From positions 2,097,001 to 2,161,000 of the forward strand of contig JAFBJZ010000616.1 of the NCBI GenBank assembly GCA_016785225.1: a stretch of 64,000 nt of DNA, in the 5' to 3' direction. The DNA comes from Psettodes erumei (lineage: Eukaryota; Chordata; Actinopteri; Pleuronectiformes; Psettodidae). Under the pieces are notes generated by a model. That model saw only the letters and a list, made by a program, of their open reading frames with translations, was not told the DNA's origin and made no database searches. This document shows, in pieces, positions 25,201-36,914 of the stretch. Each line of letters begins with the position of its first letter. Position 1 is the first letter of the stretch. The position numbers and the translations under genes are program-made.

Positions 25201-27511
25201 TGTGAAATTAGACCAATATACCTCTACCTCATGATCTCCTCTCATACTGTGTTCATACATGTGGTCGGTGGAAATCACCGCCTTGATGGCATTACGTGAT
25301 GGATAACAATCCAAACACCTAAAGTACCTCAATCTTTTGCACAGTGCAGTATGTTGTGATGATAACTCAATACCATAGCAAAGGAGATTTTTGTTAATGA
25401 TTAGCAGTCCATTAAAAGAAAAAGTTCTTGCATACTTCTTAACCTGTATGGTCTGGAAAGAAGCAGGCTATCTCACACTGGACTGCCATTTGTTAATTAT
25501 TAGTTGAGGCCTCGTCAGATATAACGTGTTAATTATCGGGACGAGGGCCTGAGCGCTCGTGTAGTTTCTTCTACTCCACCCTGATCTTTTGGAAGTAGCA
25601 ATTAGTTTTTTTTTTCTGTTTTTTGAGCGCAGGTCACATGAGCCAGCTTAATTAGTTTTGTCATGTTGAGTCCAAGGGCGAGCGCTCAGTCTGAATAACC
25701 TGCCCCCCCCTCCCGCTCTCCCCATTCTGTTTTTCTTTCTCTTTCTTATTTTATGCATGGTCAAATCACATTAGCTTTCTCAGCTTGAGTCCCAGTGTGA
25801 GTAATGCGTGCATGTGGTAGGGCTAGTTCCAGGTGACTATTATGTTATCTCCCTCGAGGAGTGTGATCAAAATGTATTTGTAGCCTTTAGTTGTGAAGTT
25901 GCTGTCTTAGCGCTGTGTAGGAAAAAAGGAGGGGGGGGGGCTTGTCCCAGGGGAGGCAAGGAGGAGCTTTTAAATCTGTTTCGACAGAGGTCGTCCCACA
26001 GATTGATGTACTAGGAATTAATGTAAATGGACGCCGCGTCCACAATGTTAATTGATGCAATAATTCCTCTCGTCGACAATGAAAGACTATGACTGTGTCT
26101 CATCCCCTGCAAAAGGACACCCAGTGAGATCATCTCCCCCTCAATGTCACTTCAGTTTGACCTTTACTGAGTCGCATTTTTATTGTCCTCTGTTGTCAGA
26201 TTTATGAGTTGGAGCCAGGATCTAGAGGATACTCCAGTGGCAAGTTTCCTGTGGGTGTGGGTTGATTTGGAATGTTCTTAGGCATTAGGCACACATGCAT
26301 TCTTACCAGGGCAGGATTTTATCTGTAAATCCCGCCGCAGATAGCGAGATTAGGATTAATAATTAAGTATGTACAGGGTTTGCTCGGGCCGGATTGTTGT
26401 ATTAATTATTGTTTGTGTTGAGGCGTGTCATATATATGGTGTGCAGAATAAGATCCAAGATTCCTTCATCTTTATTTAGTTGATCTGCAGGGGACCTTGG
26501 CGACGCGCATCGCGCGTTGTTGGGGGCTGCGTCGGACCTGAAATTCTGTCGGCGAGTGAATTGTTGCGTCCTGAGCCTCTATGGCCGTCCGCGCTCCGAG
26601 CCTGTAAGCCCTGTGAAGGATCGTCGTCGGAGCGTTTCACTTTTTGTGCGCTCTAATAGATTGCGGAGGGATCACAGCCGGCTCCTCCGCTGGCACACCT
26701 GTTATAAAGAGATAAACAGGCCGCAGCGTGCGGGGACAAATGCACACCTGCAGCGCTACGTCTGCTGAACTGGATGTAAGAATAACTGTGGAGCTCCCGT
26801 GTCAGAAATCAGTCAGCCATTAAAGCACATTTACTCGTCGTGCGTGCAACAGAATGCGCAGTGATCTCTGCTGAGAGGAAGCAAAATATACAGCAGCTGC
26901 ACTGAAATACACAGACTCTCCATACGATGACTTGTTCACGCGGTTCTTTTTAGTTTTAAGCGAGTTCACCTTTGCAAAAATAAGCAGCACGCCCGCTTTG
27001 GGGTGTAAAGTGGAAATGCTCAGTGCAGTGCGTTCACCTTGATCTCACAAGCAACCGAGCGCACACGGACGAGCCTCAAAGCTGCGATGAAAGAGACGGT
27101 GTCATTGGTCTTTTCGGCTGGATGGGAGATCTGACCTGATTGTTTCCTGTTTTGATCTCCTCCCTTTTAAATGCATTTCCTTTGCACAGGATATAAGACT
27201 TGTAGTTTTGCCTGTGGACCGAAGGTGTTGCTTAGCTACTACGACAGGAGAAATCAATACTCCTTTGGTGTGAGCTGACAAATGACCCGAGCGATATTTA
27301 ACAAAGGCCTTTTTGCGGGGGGATGCTTTCATCTCAAACACCTCAGGGTACTTTTCGCGCATTCGCTTTTAGCTTGTCTGGACAGTGAAACAAAGTCAGC
27401 CCTACAACAACTGCAACGTTAGTGCTTCCCTCTGGCTGTAAAGGTTTGTCGTGTTCCGTCATTATAATGAAGGAATGAAGAGTATGTGTCTTGTCTGTGT
27501 GTGTTTTGCAG
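22290..27511 (+). other. zzz3 intron in the 5' UTR
   Basis: About 5.2 kb between leader and first coding exon. The first kilobase (22440-23060) is full of gctagc/gttagc/gctaac words, which create a spurious 114-codon ORF at 22393-22737. A CpG-richer patch lies at about 26490-26720. No other gene was recognised. Confidence 0.55.
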
Positions 27512-27576
27512 GTGCCCGCATTCTGCTGCAGAGGAGAGAGCACCAGGATGAGGAGACTGTAGGCACCCGCCGTAGT

Positions 27577-30500
27577 ATGGCCGCGTCCCGTTCCTCGCGT
27601 GTCACAAGGTCATCAGTGGGGCTCAATGGATTGGATGAGAACTTTTGTGGTCGCACCCTCAGGAACCGCAGCATCGCCCAGCCGGAGGAGACCTCCGTGT
27701 CTCCGCTACCCAGGGCCCGCTCCCCCAAGAAGAAGCAGGAGGCCAAGCAGGACTCGAAGCAGGACTCGAAGCAGGACTCGAAGCAGGACTCGAAGCAGGA
27801 CTCGAAGCAGGACTCGAAGCAGGACTCGAAGCAGGACTCGAAACAGGACTCGAAGCAGGACTCGAACCAGGAGTCGAAGCAGGACACCAAACAGGAATCG
27901 AAGCAGGAGTCGAAGCAGGAGGCTAAACATGATACAAAGCAGGATGCCAAGCAGGACACTCAACACGATGGCCAGCAACAGGCCTCGTTGCCGGGAAAGG
28001 AAACTGACTCGAATGCTTCCCCGGCTGAGGTGGAGCAGTGGACCAGCTCCAGGAAGCGGGGTGTGTCCTGTTTAGAAAAAGACGTTGCTCCCGAGAAGCC
28101 CGAGAACTGTGACAGAGGCAAAGGGGCGCAGGATGCCTCTCCTCAAATCAAAAGGGCCAAGCGGTGCTCCCGCTCCGGAGAGTCTCAGGGACACGAGGAG
28201 CACCCCGAGGCCCTTAAACCCGAGAGTCCGGTTTCTGTCCCAGAGCCTGGCAAGGACAACAATTGCGATGAATTTCCCGGCCAGAACTCTGCAAACGCAG
28301 CTCCTGCCTCACCCGTCCTCAGTAAAGAGGAAGGTGAGGAGACGGGGGCGAACGCAGAGGATGGTCACGTGGAGCGTGACGGGGCCGCCCAGCCCCTTCA
28401 CGCTCACAAAGCTTCTAATGGACTCCGAGAGAATAAAGCAGAGGAACCCAGCATGGTCACTGAAGAGCCTAGTGCAAGTCCCCCCTCCGCCTCCAACTGC
28501 CTGTCGCTGCTCAACGGCAGCCAGGCGGGGGCTCCCTCGTCCCCTGACCCCGCTGTGCCTTGTAGGAACTCTGTCCCCGGGCAGATGGAGGTCTCTGGCT
28601 CGGGGGAATCGCCAGCCTCCTCTGCAGCGGCACCCGAGGCCGCTCCAGAGGACCCTGTCCCCGACTTGATAGTGGCCAAGGAGCAGGAGGTGGAGGAAGT
28701 GGAGGTGGACGTGGTGGGGGACCCCCTGTGCCTGGCCCACGAGGAGCAGGTGACGGAGAGCGAGGGCGACACCAACGGGCGCCCGCCAACGCCGGCGCAG
28801 GAAGCTGCCGCCTCCACCTCCTCCAACACCCCCAACATGAACAGCAGTCCAATCAACAACAACAACAGCAACTCAGGAGAAACTACACCCCCGCTAGCAG
28901 CAACCCCCTCCCCCACAGAGCCAGGGTGCAACCCCTCAATACCCAGCACGCCCCCCTCTTTCACAGAGCTCTATGAACACAGATACACCCTGCGGACTTC
29001 ACCCAGGAGGGCAGCCACTGGTGGCAAAGCCACCTCCTCCAAGCCCAGCTCTCCCCCCAGAGACAATGGTCCCTTGAGGGAAGAGGGGGAGGTGGTGGTC
29101 GGGCTGGAGGAGGAATGCCCCGCAGCGGAGGAGCCTGCTCCTTCGGACTCCGTCGGCCCCTCCAGTGAGGAGCCGTCGTCCCTGAACCCCGGGGACAGGG
29201 CGGGCGGCGAGGTCGGCGGTTCTGTGGGCGGCAAAGAGGTGGAGAGCACCAACGAGCCCGCACAGAGCCAGGCCGCGGTGGAGGAGGAGGAGGAGGAAGA
29301 AGAGGAGGAGGAAGAGGAGGAGGAGGAGGAGGAGCCTGACGTGTATTACTTTGAGTCTGACCACCTGGCTCTGAAACACAATAAAGAGTATGTGGGAGCT
29401 CCCCGGGGATTCTGCTTTCTTCTCAGCTTTTGTTGACGTAGCTCTCGCACACGTCGATCACTCCGCTCTGTGACCATTGCGTTAACTTGTGCTGTGTGGG
29501 TCTGAATGAAGCAGAGATGCACTTCAGTTAAGGTGGAGTTCACTGTGCTATTTAATATTTGGAAAGGGCCAACTGTTTGTAAACGTTTGATACGTATGAG
29601 AGGCGGTCTCGTCGTGTGTGAAGGCTTTCTGCTCGCGAGCCCTCCAAGATGACGCTGTGCGATTGAGCGGTGACCAGTCCTCTCGCCCCGCCAGATCATC
29701 CAAAGCTCATTTAAATAACTGTTAGCGGTGTGAAGAGGTCACACCTTCCAGTTCGTCATAAGAAGGAGGTTACAGAGGAGAGTCAGGAGCAGGAGAACAA
29801 TATTTCTGCGCCCTCAGATCGGTGCTGCTACAACTGTCCGCGCTCGCTCGTTTTCTTCGAGCCCAGACCTTTAGTGCAATCAGACTCGCGTCGCAGATCG
29901 ACACAATATTTGCCAGTCTTGAGTCTTGTGCTGATGAAGGAACAGGAACCCAGATGGATTTTGTAGTAACAGCCTTTAATTTCTAACAGTCAGTAGGATA
30001 ATGAAACCGTCCTCTGAAAGCAGACGTAAAGAAACACTGAGCGGGGATGTAAGTGGGTCTGGGTTTTTGCACTGCTGACACACGGGATGTTTAATGATCC
30101 CACTTATTTTTGGAGTCTTATAAATATTAATGAGCATCTATCTAGAGCTCCCATCTTATTGTTTAGGTTTTACACGTTTCAGCAATTAATTTGCACCTTA
30201 AGCCCGGCGCTGCGATGGTGTGAATCTGCAGCCAGAGGAGACTGGATGTTAACGTTGCCGTCTCTTTCCCGGGGAAGAAGGAGCTTTGTTCCACGCGTCG
30301 CTGTCAGACGCCGCGCAGGACGGGACGTTTGCGTTAGCGGACAGGTGTCGTCCCGTGCGCGGTCGGGCCCCGATAACCATGCGGTGACGGATCAGCCGAT
30401 TCACGGTGCGTCCGCGCGGGGAGGACGGGCGGAGCGCTCGTCGGCTCGGGTGGCGGCAGAAAGCCTCAGATTTGGAATAAGATTTCACTGCGATCGCATT

Positions 30501-33500
30501 GCAAGGCGATTCGATCGGGCTTGTGTGACGCGCCAAGGTTTGGTTGTGCTGCGTAAGGAGGGTTTTTGAAAGCTCGGATCAATGCGGTGAGGAATTTTTA
30601 GGAAAGCGCGAGCCGGCATTTTCGGGTTGACACTGACATGATTGATGGTCTGAGTACAGCATGTCTTACATTTGCACCTTCTACCAATACCATGTATATT
30701 TAAAAAAAGCCATCGCCTTAATTATGAGGCACTGACAAAGCTACAACTGTTGTCCCGGCCGGCCTTTCATTTGGCACCGGTGTTTGTCGGTGGACCTGGG
30801 GCCCAGCAGGTGGCAACGGAACACCAGACATGTCCCCGGACACCTGGAGGGAGTCCAGAGTGTCGGAGCCGTAGCGGAGCGGCAGAGCCGAGTCCTCCTC
30901 GTTTCCCTAAAACGGACGAATCGTCGCCGGCGCGCTTTTAATCCCGGTCGCCGCGCGGCACAGGAAGCGTTTACTTCGCCGTCTGCGGCGCTCGCAGCGC
31001 TGCACGAGGTCAGCCGAGCCTCGCGCAGTGGCGACGGTCTGTGACTAATGAAGAGATATGAGGTTAAACGCACTCGAATGTTCCGACTCGCGGGATTATC
31101 AAACCGGCGGCCCCTATTGAATAAATAGCGTCGTGCGCATTGATTTTCATTCATGTCCTGTTAGGAGAGATCGATCCGCTCTCGCTCCACCGAGCGCAGG
31201 GACGCGGTTCACGCCGCCGCAGATTTCCGTCCCGGCTCGGAGTGGAGAGGTCACGTTTGTAGCGCTTGTGGACATAAATGACAAAATAGATGGAAAGGAG
31301 GAGGACTCCACCTGTCTCGTGCTGGTGTTTGAGTTCCCGGCACCCCGGTGTTGAATCACGCGTGGTCCGTGGTCGTCAGGGTAAATAACGCAAGCGCTCC
31401 CATGCCCCCTCGCTCCTGTCTAAACCCGCTCCCCTCCGTGTCAGTTATCAGAGGCTGCTGCAGACCATCGGAGTGCTGGAGGCCCAGCGCGCGCAGGCCA
31501 TCCTGACCTGGAGACGCTGGCACGGCACCAGAGAGAGGCGCTCGCCCATCCCATCAGCTTCGTGGAGCAGCTGCAGAAACGGGTAAAAAAAACCAACAAC
31601 AACGCGCGCACAACACAAAGGCCGGTAGTCCTGGGGGGAATCGCGCGCTGTAAAGAACCTGTAAATACACCACGCGGGTTTGTATTTGTTGTCAATAACG
31701 CTGCATCATCCGCTCTCCGAGACACAGCACGCAAGATCGTCTTCTTGGGTTTTGCCTCAGGAATGCGTCGCTTGAATAAATATTTGGTCGCTCGTAAAAT
31801 TCATCGCGGAGGCCGCTGTTTCTCCTGGGCACGCTGTCCGCGTTGTCTACCTGTGATCTCGCCGACCGCTCGCTCAACAGGTTGTCAGGGCGAATCCTTA
31901 AATCTGCTCACGCAGTCGAGTAGATGTGGCCAGCGGCCGCTGCAAAAGTTTAAGCAGCCCAACAAACGGAAAAGCGCGTCTTGCTTTCTCTTGTCGTCAC
32001 GCATCCTTGGTGCGGTGAGAGTTGTGGAAGTTGAGTTGCATGCGTTGATGGATCGTCACCCCTGATTCCTGTGACCCGCAGGTGAATTTGGGCTTGCCGT
32101 GTCCGCAGCGGGTCGTCCAGCTCCCCGACATCGCGTGGGAACAGTACACCTCAGGCCTCGGGGAATTCGAGAGAGAGTTCTGCGACAAGAAACGCAAAAC
32201 CAGGCGGCTGAAGCTCATCTTTGACAAAGGTACATATTAATCGCCCGTTTTTCCTTTCCTTCTCGTAGCGTGCGTTGTAATAAGCACCAGAGGAACTCTT
32301 TGATTCATCGCACGACTTTTAAAAACCACATTCTGCTGGTGTCCTCCCCTCAGGTTTGCCCGTTCGACCAAAAAGTCCAGTAGAGCCCAAGAAGGAGGGC
32401 GAATCTTCCACCATGTACTCCTCTCTGCCCACCAGTGACGCCCCGGAGAACGGAAGGCAAACGCAGGTAATGTGGCCGCCGCCGCCGTCGTCATCGCAGC
32501 GCCGACCGCGTCGTTAGCGCCGATGCGGCTGCAGCCGGCATTTTCTCCATCTCCCGCACGCCGCTCTGCAAATCATCAGGTCGTTTGCCGCTGCCTGGCC
32601 TCCCATCCTCACTCCTCACTATGTGTGCGCGCACATGCAAACCCAGGGGGCCGCCTCTTTTAGGTGTGTGTGTGTCTGTTTCCACAATGCACGGGCACGC
32701 AGTGTTTCACTTTTAATCAGTTTGTTGGGATTAGACAGTGCCAAGCGTTTAGCGCAGAGCAAACAACTGCTCCATCGCTTCTCTCCCATCTCGCTCCCGG
32801 CCTCCGTCGTGCGAGCACGTTTGCCCCCCGGGCCGCGCCGCCCGAATCCAGGATTGTGTTTGTCAGTCGGAAGAGTCGCCGTTTTCCCGCGTCCTCCCCC
32901 GTGACGCATTTTGAATCGCATCTGACAGCTGGGCTTTACCTGTGGAGCCGACGGCGTTCGCGTGCTGGGAAGTTCACGCGCACAGATCTTCTTCAAACAC
33001 AGTGTTGGGCGTTCATGTTCGTGTTTTCTCCGCAGGTGATCAGGGGGAGGATTTGTCACCCAAACAAGCCCGACACGTTCAACCAGCTGTGGACTGTGGA
33101 GGAGCAGGTATGTGGTCGCACAGTATTTTTCGCGGCCTCACAGTGACACCAACACTTCCATACGCTTTTCAAAACCTAACGTTGTTTTCAGCGAAGCAAA
33201 ATCAAGAATATTGGTGAGGATAGTGCTATGTGATTGGACGGCAGAACTGCCGTCAGAAGCACCCGAGCTGTGACTGGCTGTTCACCTCCGGTGAGCGCGT
33301 CGCAGCTGCAGACGCCACATGGACGTCCGTCCTCACCCAGCGTCTTGTCTGTTTTTCTAGAAAAAACTGGAGCAGCTTCTTGTCAAGTTCCCTCCTGAGG
33401 AAGTGGAGTCCAGACGGTGGCAGAAGATCGCCGACGAGCTGGGCAATCGAACGGCCAAACAGGTGACAGAGGGGCGGGGGAAAAAAAAAACGCACGCCTG

Positions 33501-34379
33501 CGCTGTCCGCACTCCTTGCCCACCTAATTCACAGCATTTGGTTGCGTAGCGTTTTAATAAAATGATAAAAACTCGGCTAATTGGATGCCGCCGGTGGCGC
33601 GTGCGTTTCCTCGTGTCTGTGTTTAACACGTCGTGTTAAATTGCGGGAGCGTAAACCGACTCGTGCGATAACCGCGCCCCCTTGCGAGCACCCGAACGCC
33701 ACACGCAAGCGCGCGACCTCAATTATTTGAAGCCGCCGCTCCTCAGCTGGAAGTCATTCTCCTGTCAAAACATTCCAGGTGGCCAGTCGGGTTCAGAAGT
33801 ACTTCATCAAACTGACAAAAGCTGGGATCCCTGTGCCTGGAAGAACACCCAACCTGTGCATGTACACTAAAAAGGTAACGCCTGCCTCATCTTCACCACA
33901 CACAGGCCCTCACTCCACTCCAACACCTGGAAGGACTGGGCTATTCGCTTAGCATTGCCATATATGGACTTCCAGTAAGCATGCGTTTTGAGTGGAGCTG
34001 GATTTAATCATCACAATACATCGGCTGTTTTTGTTATTTTTACATAAACCAGCTCTTAACATTTGAACTACTCCTGAACTTTTTGCTTTTAAAAATAAAC
34101 AGTTATTAAAGGGTTGTTTTTGTTTGACATGAGGAGAATTTTGTCAAGATAATAATACATAACTGTCTTTAGTTCATATATACACTCACTAAGCACTTCA
34201 TTAGCTCCACTTGTACAGTGTTACACACATCTCTGCCATGACCTCCTCCTTCTTCTTCCTCCTCCTCTTCTTCTTCTACTTCCTCCTCCTTCTTCTTCTT
34301 CTTCCTCCTCCTCCTTCTTCTACTTCTTCTTCCTCCTCCTCCTCCTCCTTCTTCTTCTTCCTCCTCTTCCTCTTCTTCT

Positions 34380-34429
<50 letters not shown>

Positions 34430-34689
34430 CTCCTCCTCCTTCTTCTACTTCTTCCTCCTCCTCCTCTTCTTCTTCCTCTTCCTCCTCCTCCCAATATAAT
34501 ACTTCACAATAATAACCAAAACCTCTGTGACACTGAACATTACTGTCTCTGCCATGACCTCCTCCTTCTTCTTCCTCCTCTTCTTCTTCTTCTACTTCCT
34601 CCTCCTTCTTCTACTTCTTCTTCCTCCTCCTTCTTCTACTTCTTCTTCCTCCTCCTCCTCCTCCTTCTTCTTCTTCCTCCTCTTCCTCT

Positions 34690-34739
<50 letters not shown>

Positions 34740-36709
34740 CTCCTCCTCCTTCTTCTACTTCTTCCTCCTCCTCCTCTTCTTCTTCCTCTTCCTCCTCCTC
34801 CCAATATAATACTTCACAATAATAACCAAAACCTCTGTGACACTGAACATTACTGTCTCAGACTGTATGTGTGCGTGTATGTGATGACGTGGTTTCACAA
34901 ACATTTCACCTGCTGTTCTCCAGGCGTCCAGTAAGAGGCAGCACCATCTCAACAAGCACCTGTACCGGCCGTCCACCTTCCTGACCTCCTACGAGCCTCC
35001 GGTCTTCATGGACGAGGACGACGAGCGCTCGGCGTATTACGGCGGCGCGCAGGACCCCTCCGCCGATGACTCGGTCAGAACAAGTCCCATATTGTTTGCC
35101 CTCCCCCTCGTAACTCCTCTTAAACACCTTTAGGGTTGAACGGAGCGTTTGGCTCTTGATGGTGCACATCTGCACCGGGGGCAGCGTTTGGCCCGGCCGG
35201 CCCCGCCTCTTTTTTCCTGTTTGAACCGCGCGACTCCCGGCGCTCGCCGTTATCCAAGCGCTGACATTTTCCCCCCCTGCGCAGTAACCTTTAAGTAATA
35301 AAAAAAAAAAAAAAAACAGGCTGCCGCGTCCCGCTGAGAACACAGGCTCCCGGCCCCACCGGCACGTTAACAACACCTCTAACACGGCCGGCGTGAAGTC
35401 AAGTCACAAAGACGCCGCCAGCGCGGGCCGCAGCGGTTTGTCCCTCCGGCAGCTTGTCCTTCACTCTGTCTGTGCGTGAAGGTGAGACCGGAACCAAACC
35501 CACAGCTGGCTCGGGGGCAGCTTGAAAAGAAATCGTTGCGGCGCGCCTCCTTTTCAGTTTCCGAAACGTTAGAAGGCGGAGGCGGGGCCTCTCGTGAAGG
35601 ACGCTTTCGCTCCGTCCTCTCGGCAGAAAGACGACCTCTCCGCGCGACCCGGACACGACAGCGTCGCTGCTCGAACGGCAGGAAACCTATACTGATGTTC
35701 ATGGATGTGTTGTTCTTGTTCCAGCTGAGATTACACTCATAAACTGTGTCTCTTTCTCACCTCTCACGCGTGTGTGTGTGTCTCAGGACGACGAGAGCGT
35801 TCCCGTGGAGCTGAGGAACCTGCCGGAATACAAAGAGCTCCTGGAGCTGAAGCGGCTGAAGAAACAGAAGCTCCAGGAGATCCAGGAGGATAAGGTCGGG
35901 GTGCGGCACCTGGGCTTCAAGGTGAAGACGGCTGCATCGGCTCACAGCCGACATCGGAGTTATTCTTCACATTACTGCGCAAACACAAAAAGAACACAAA
36001 CGCTGCTCGACTGTAAGGAGCCAGCTCTTAACTGAGCACAGAGAGACCTCTGCTCTCTGTACATGAAATTGTGCACGTTGTTCTCTGCCCCAGATCTCTT
36101 GTGGATCTTCAGCAGCTTTTGTTTTTCAAATTATTCCTGAAATGTGTCAGATGTCAGTCAGTAAGAGGAAATATCGCCGGAGACAGATTCTACCAGCATT
36201 ATTAGTTTTGCACAGGTCCAACACGGTGTTGTGGAGATGTTGACAGGCGGAGTGACAGAGTGTGTGTGTGTGTGTGTGTGTGTTCTGCGCAGTGTGACGT
36301 CTGTGGCATGGAGCCGATCCAGGGAGTGCGGTGGCACTGTCAGGACTGTCCGCCGCACAACTCCGTCGATTTCTGCTCCAGCTGCTCCGACTGGTGAGAG
36401 TCAAACCGCCGCGCACGCGCTCCGGTCCGCGGGTCCTGCGTTTCCCGGCCGACGCCCCGGGATCTTCCCTCATAATTTCCCAAAATACTGATTTTGACGA
36501 CGTGAAGCTGTTGCACGTAACCGATGTTTTTTTTTTCCCCCTTTACCCCCCTCCCATGCTCCAGCTTGTTCAAGACGGAGACCCACAAGCCGAACCACCA
36601 CTTGGAACCCGTGTACCAGCCAGAAACCTTTCTGGACAGGGACTACTGCCTGCCGCAGAGCGCAGGCTACAACTACCTGGACCCCAACTACTTCCCGGCC
36701 AACAGATGA
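27577..36709 (+). CDS. zzz3: zzz3, ZZ-type zinc finger protein 3 (as written, frameshifted)
   Basis: ZZZ3 is a nuclear subunit of the ATAC histone acetyltransferase complex; its ZZ finger reads the histone H3 tail. Coding exons: 27577-29387, 31445-31582, 32082-32229, 32354-32466, 33036-33107, 33361-33462, 33779-33874, 34924-35073, 35787-35921, 36293-36393, 36565-36709. The start ATG was chosen because MAASRSSRVTRSSVGLNGLD matches the human N-terminus. Visible parts: disordered acidic N-terminal half with KQDS repeats and a glutamate run, EHRYTLRTSPRRA motif, DVYYFESDHLALKHNK, Myb/SANT region (WTVEEQKKLEQLL, RRWQKIADELGNRTAKQ), ZZ finger, C-terminus NYLDPNYFPANR. The exons total 3011 bases, one short of a whole number of codons. 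The lost base is in exon 2, near 31504. With it the protein would be about 1003 residues (human 903); the extra length is in exon 1. Confidence 0.95.
27733..27969 (+). repeat. zzz3: Coding 12-bp minisatellite (KQDS repeats) in zzz3
   Basis: Unit aagcaggactcg. Ten perfect KQDS copies cover 27745-27864, followed by degenerate copies (NQES, KQDT, KQES, KQEA, KHDT, KQDA). Nucleotide near-identity across copies indicates recent tandem amplification in frame. The antisense strand and the other frames are also open as a by-product. Confidence 0.95.
29281..29334 (+). repeat. zzz3: Poly-glutamate tract in zzz3
   Basis: GAG/GAA run encoding about 18 consecutive glutamates just before the conserved PDVYYFESDH segment. 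The human protein has a much shorter acidic run here. Confidence 0.95.
29388..31444 (+). other. zzz3 intron with internal CpG-rich block
   Basis: No exon was found. From about 30240 to 31220 the sequence is unusually rich in CG dinucleotides and GC compared with other introns in the window. Confidence 0.55.
31445..31582 (+). other. zzz3: zzz3 exon with a one-base deficit
   Basis: Acceptor gtgtcag, donor AAACGG|gtaaaa. The 5' part reads YQRLLQTIGVLEAQRAQAI in the frame set by exon 1. The 3' part reads DLETLARHQREALAHPISF to QLQKR in another frame, the one that fits exon 3. Both halves match human ZZZ3. Five bases (31500-31504) stand where two codons are expected. As written, the frame reaches a stop at the start of the next exon. 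Confidence 0.88.
33036..33874 (+). other. zzz3: zzz3 exons encoding the Myb/SANT domain
   Basis: Exons 33036-33107, 33361-33462 and 33779-33874, all phase 0, encode FNQLWTVEEQ / KKLEQLLVKFPPEEVESRRW to RTAKQ / VASRVQKYFIKLTKAGIPVP. The tryptophan spacing and helix pattern are those of a Myb-like DNA- or histone-binding domain, nearly identical to human. Confidence 0.93.
34181..34218 (+). mobile_element. Possible Tc1-like terminal repeat remnant
   Basis: The stretch tacactcactaagcacttc, followed by attagctccacttgtacag, resembles the ends I recall for a common fish Tc1/mariner element (tacactcactggccacttta, then ttaggtacacctg). No transposase remnant is seen. It abuts the pyrimidine-rich duplicated tract. 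Confidence 0.35.
34235..34860. repeat. Tandemly duplicated CTT/CCT pyrimidine tract in zzz3 intron
   Basis: Two copies of a block starting gccatgacctcctccttctt (34235 and 34551, 316 bases apart). Each has about 250 bases of almost pure C/T on the plus strand and ends with the same unique tail, ccaatataatacttcacaat (34491 and 34801). The tract creates long spurious ORFs of leucine, phenylalanine and serine. Confidence 0.95.
36260..36283. repeat. GT microsatellite next to the ZZ exon acceptor
   Basis: Twelve GT units ending nine bases before the exon at 36293; the polypyrimidine tract is effectively the repeat. Confidence 0.95.
36293..36709 (+). other. zzz3: zzz3 exons encoding the ZZ zinc finger and C-terminus
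   Basis: Exons 36293-36393 and 36565-36709. Ligands visible in order: CDVC, CQDC, CSSC, C, then the HKPNHH histidines, matching human (CDNC, CQDC, CDSC, HKEDH). The C-terminus ETFLDRDYC to NYLDPNYFPANR is almost identical to human. Confidence 0.95.
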
Positions 36710-36880
36710 CAGGGTCCCAGGCGCCCCTAGCTCCAGGCTCTCTCTCCACACGTCCCACAGGCCACTCTGTGCATGGCTCCATCCTCCAAGTCCAAGATAA
36801 CCGCTTAACCCGCCGCCAGGCAGGGAGGCCAGCAGGCAGGCAGACAGGCCAGGGGCCTCAGAGCAGACCACGGTGCTGCC

Positions 36881-36914
<34 letters not shown>

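Larger units (their letters stand above)
27577..29387 (+). other. zzz3: zzz3 large first coding exon
   Basis: 603 codons plus two bases, acceptor gtgttttgcag before 27512, donor AAAGA|gtatgt. Conserved islands sit at the two ends (MAASRSSRVTRSSVGLNGLD and FCGRTLRNRSIA; EHRYTLRTSPRRA; DVYYFESDHLALKHNK). The middle is low-complexity, rich in E, S, P and A, and not conserved with human. The ORF is open upstream of the ATG to 27451, but the acceptor lies inside that extension. A four-codon upstream ORF (27548-27562) precedes the start. Confidence 0.93.

Noticed and set aside
27462..28964. Antisense and alternate-frame ORFs over the first zzz3 coding exon (cysteine/serine-rich, arginine-rich)
   Set aside because: Shadows of the KQDS minisatellite and GC-rich coding sequence. 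The sense frame carries the conserved ZZZ3 motifs and joins in phase.
30087..31154. Several ORFs over 90 codons on both strands
   Set aside because: CpG-rich intron sequence has few stop codons. No frame resembles a known protein, and no splice sites agree with zzz3.
34211..34934. Long ORFs of leucine, phenylalanine, serine and proline (and arginine/lysine on the other strand)
   Set aside because: They are read-through of the CTT/CCT tract in a zzz3 intron, with no complexity or homology.
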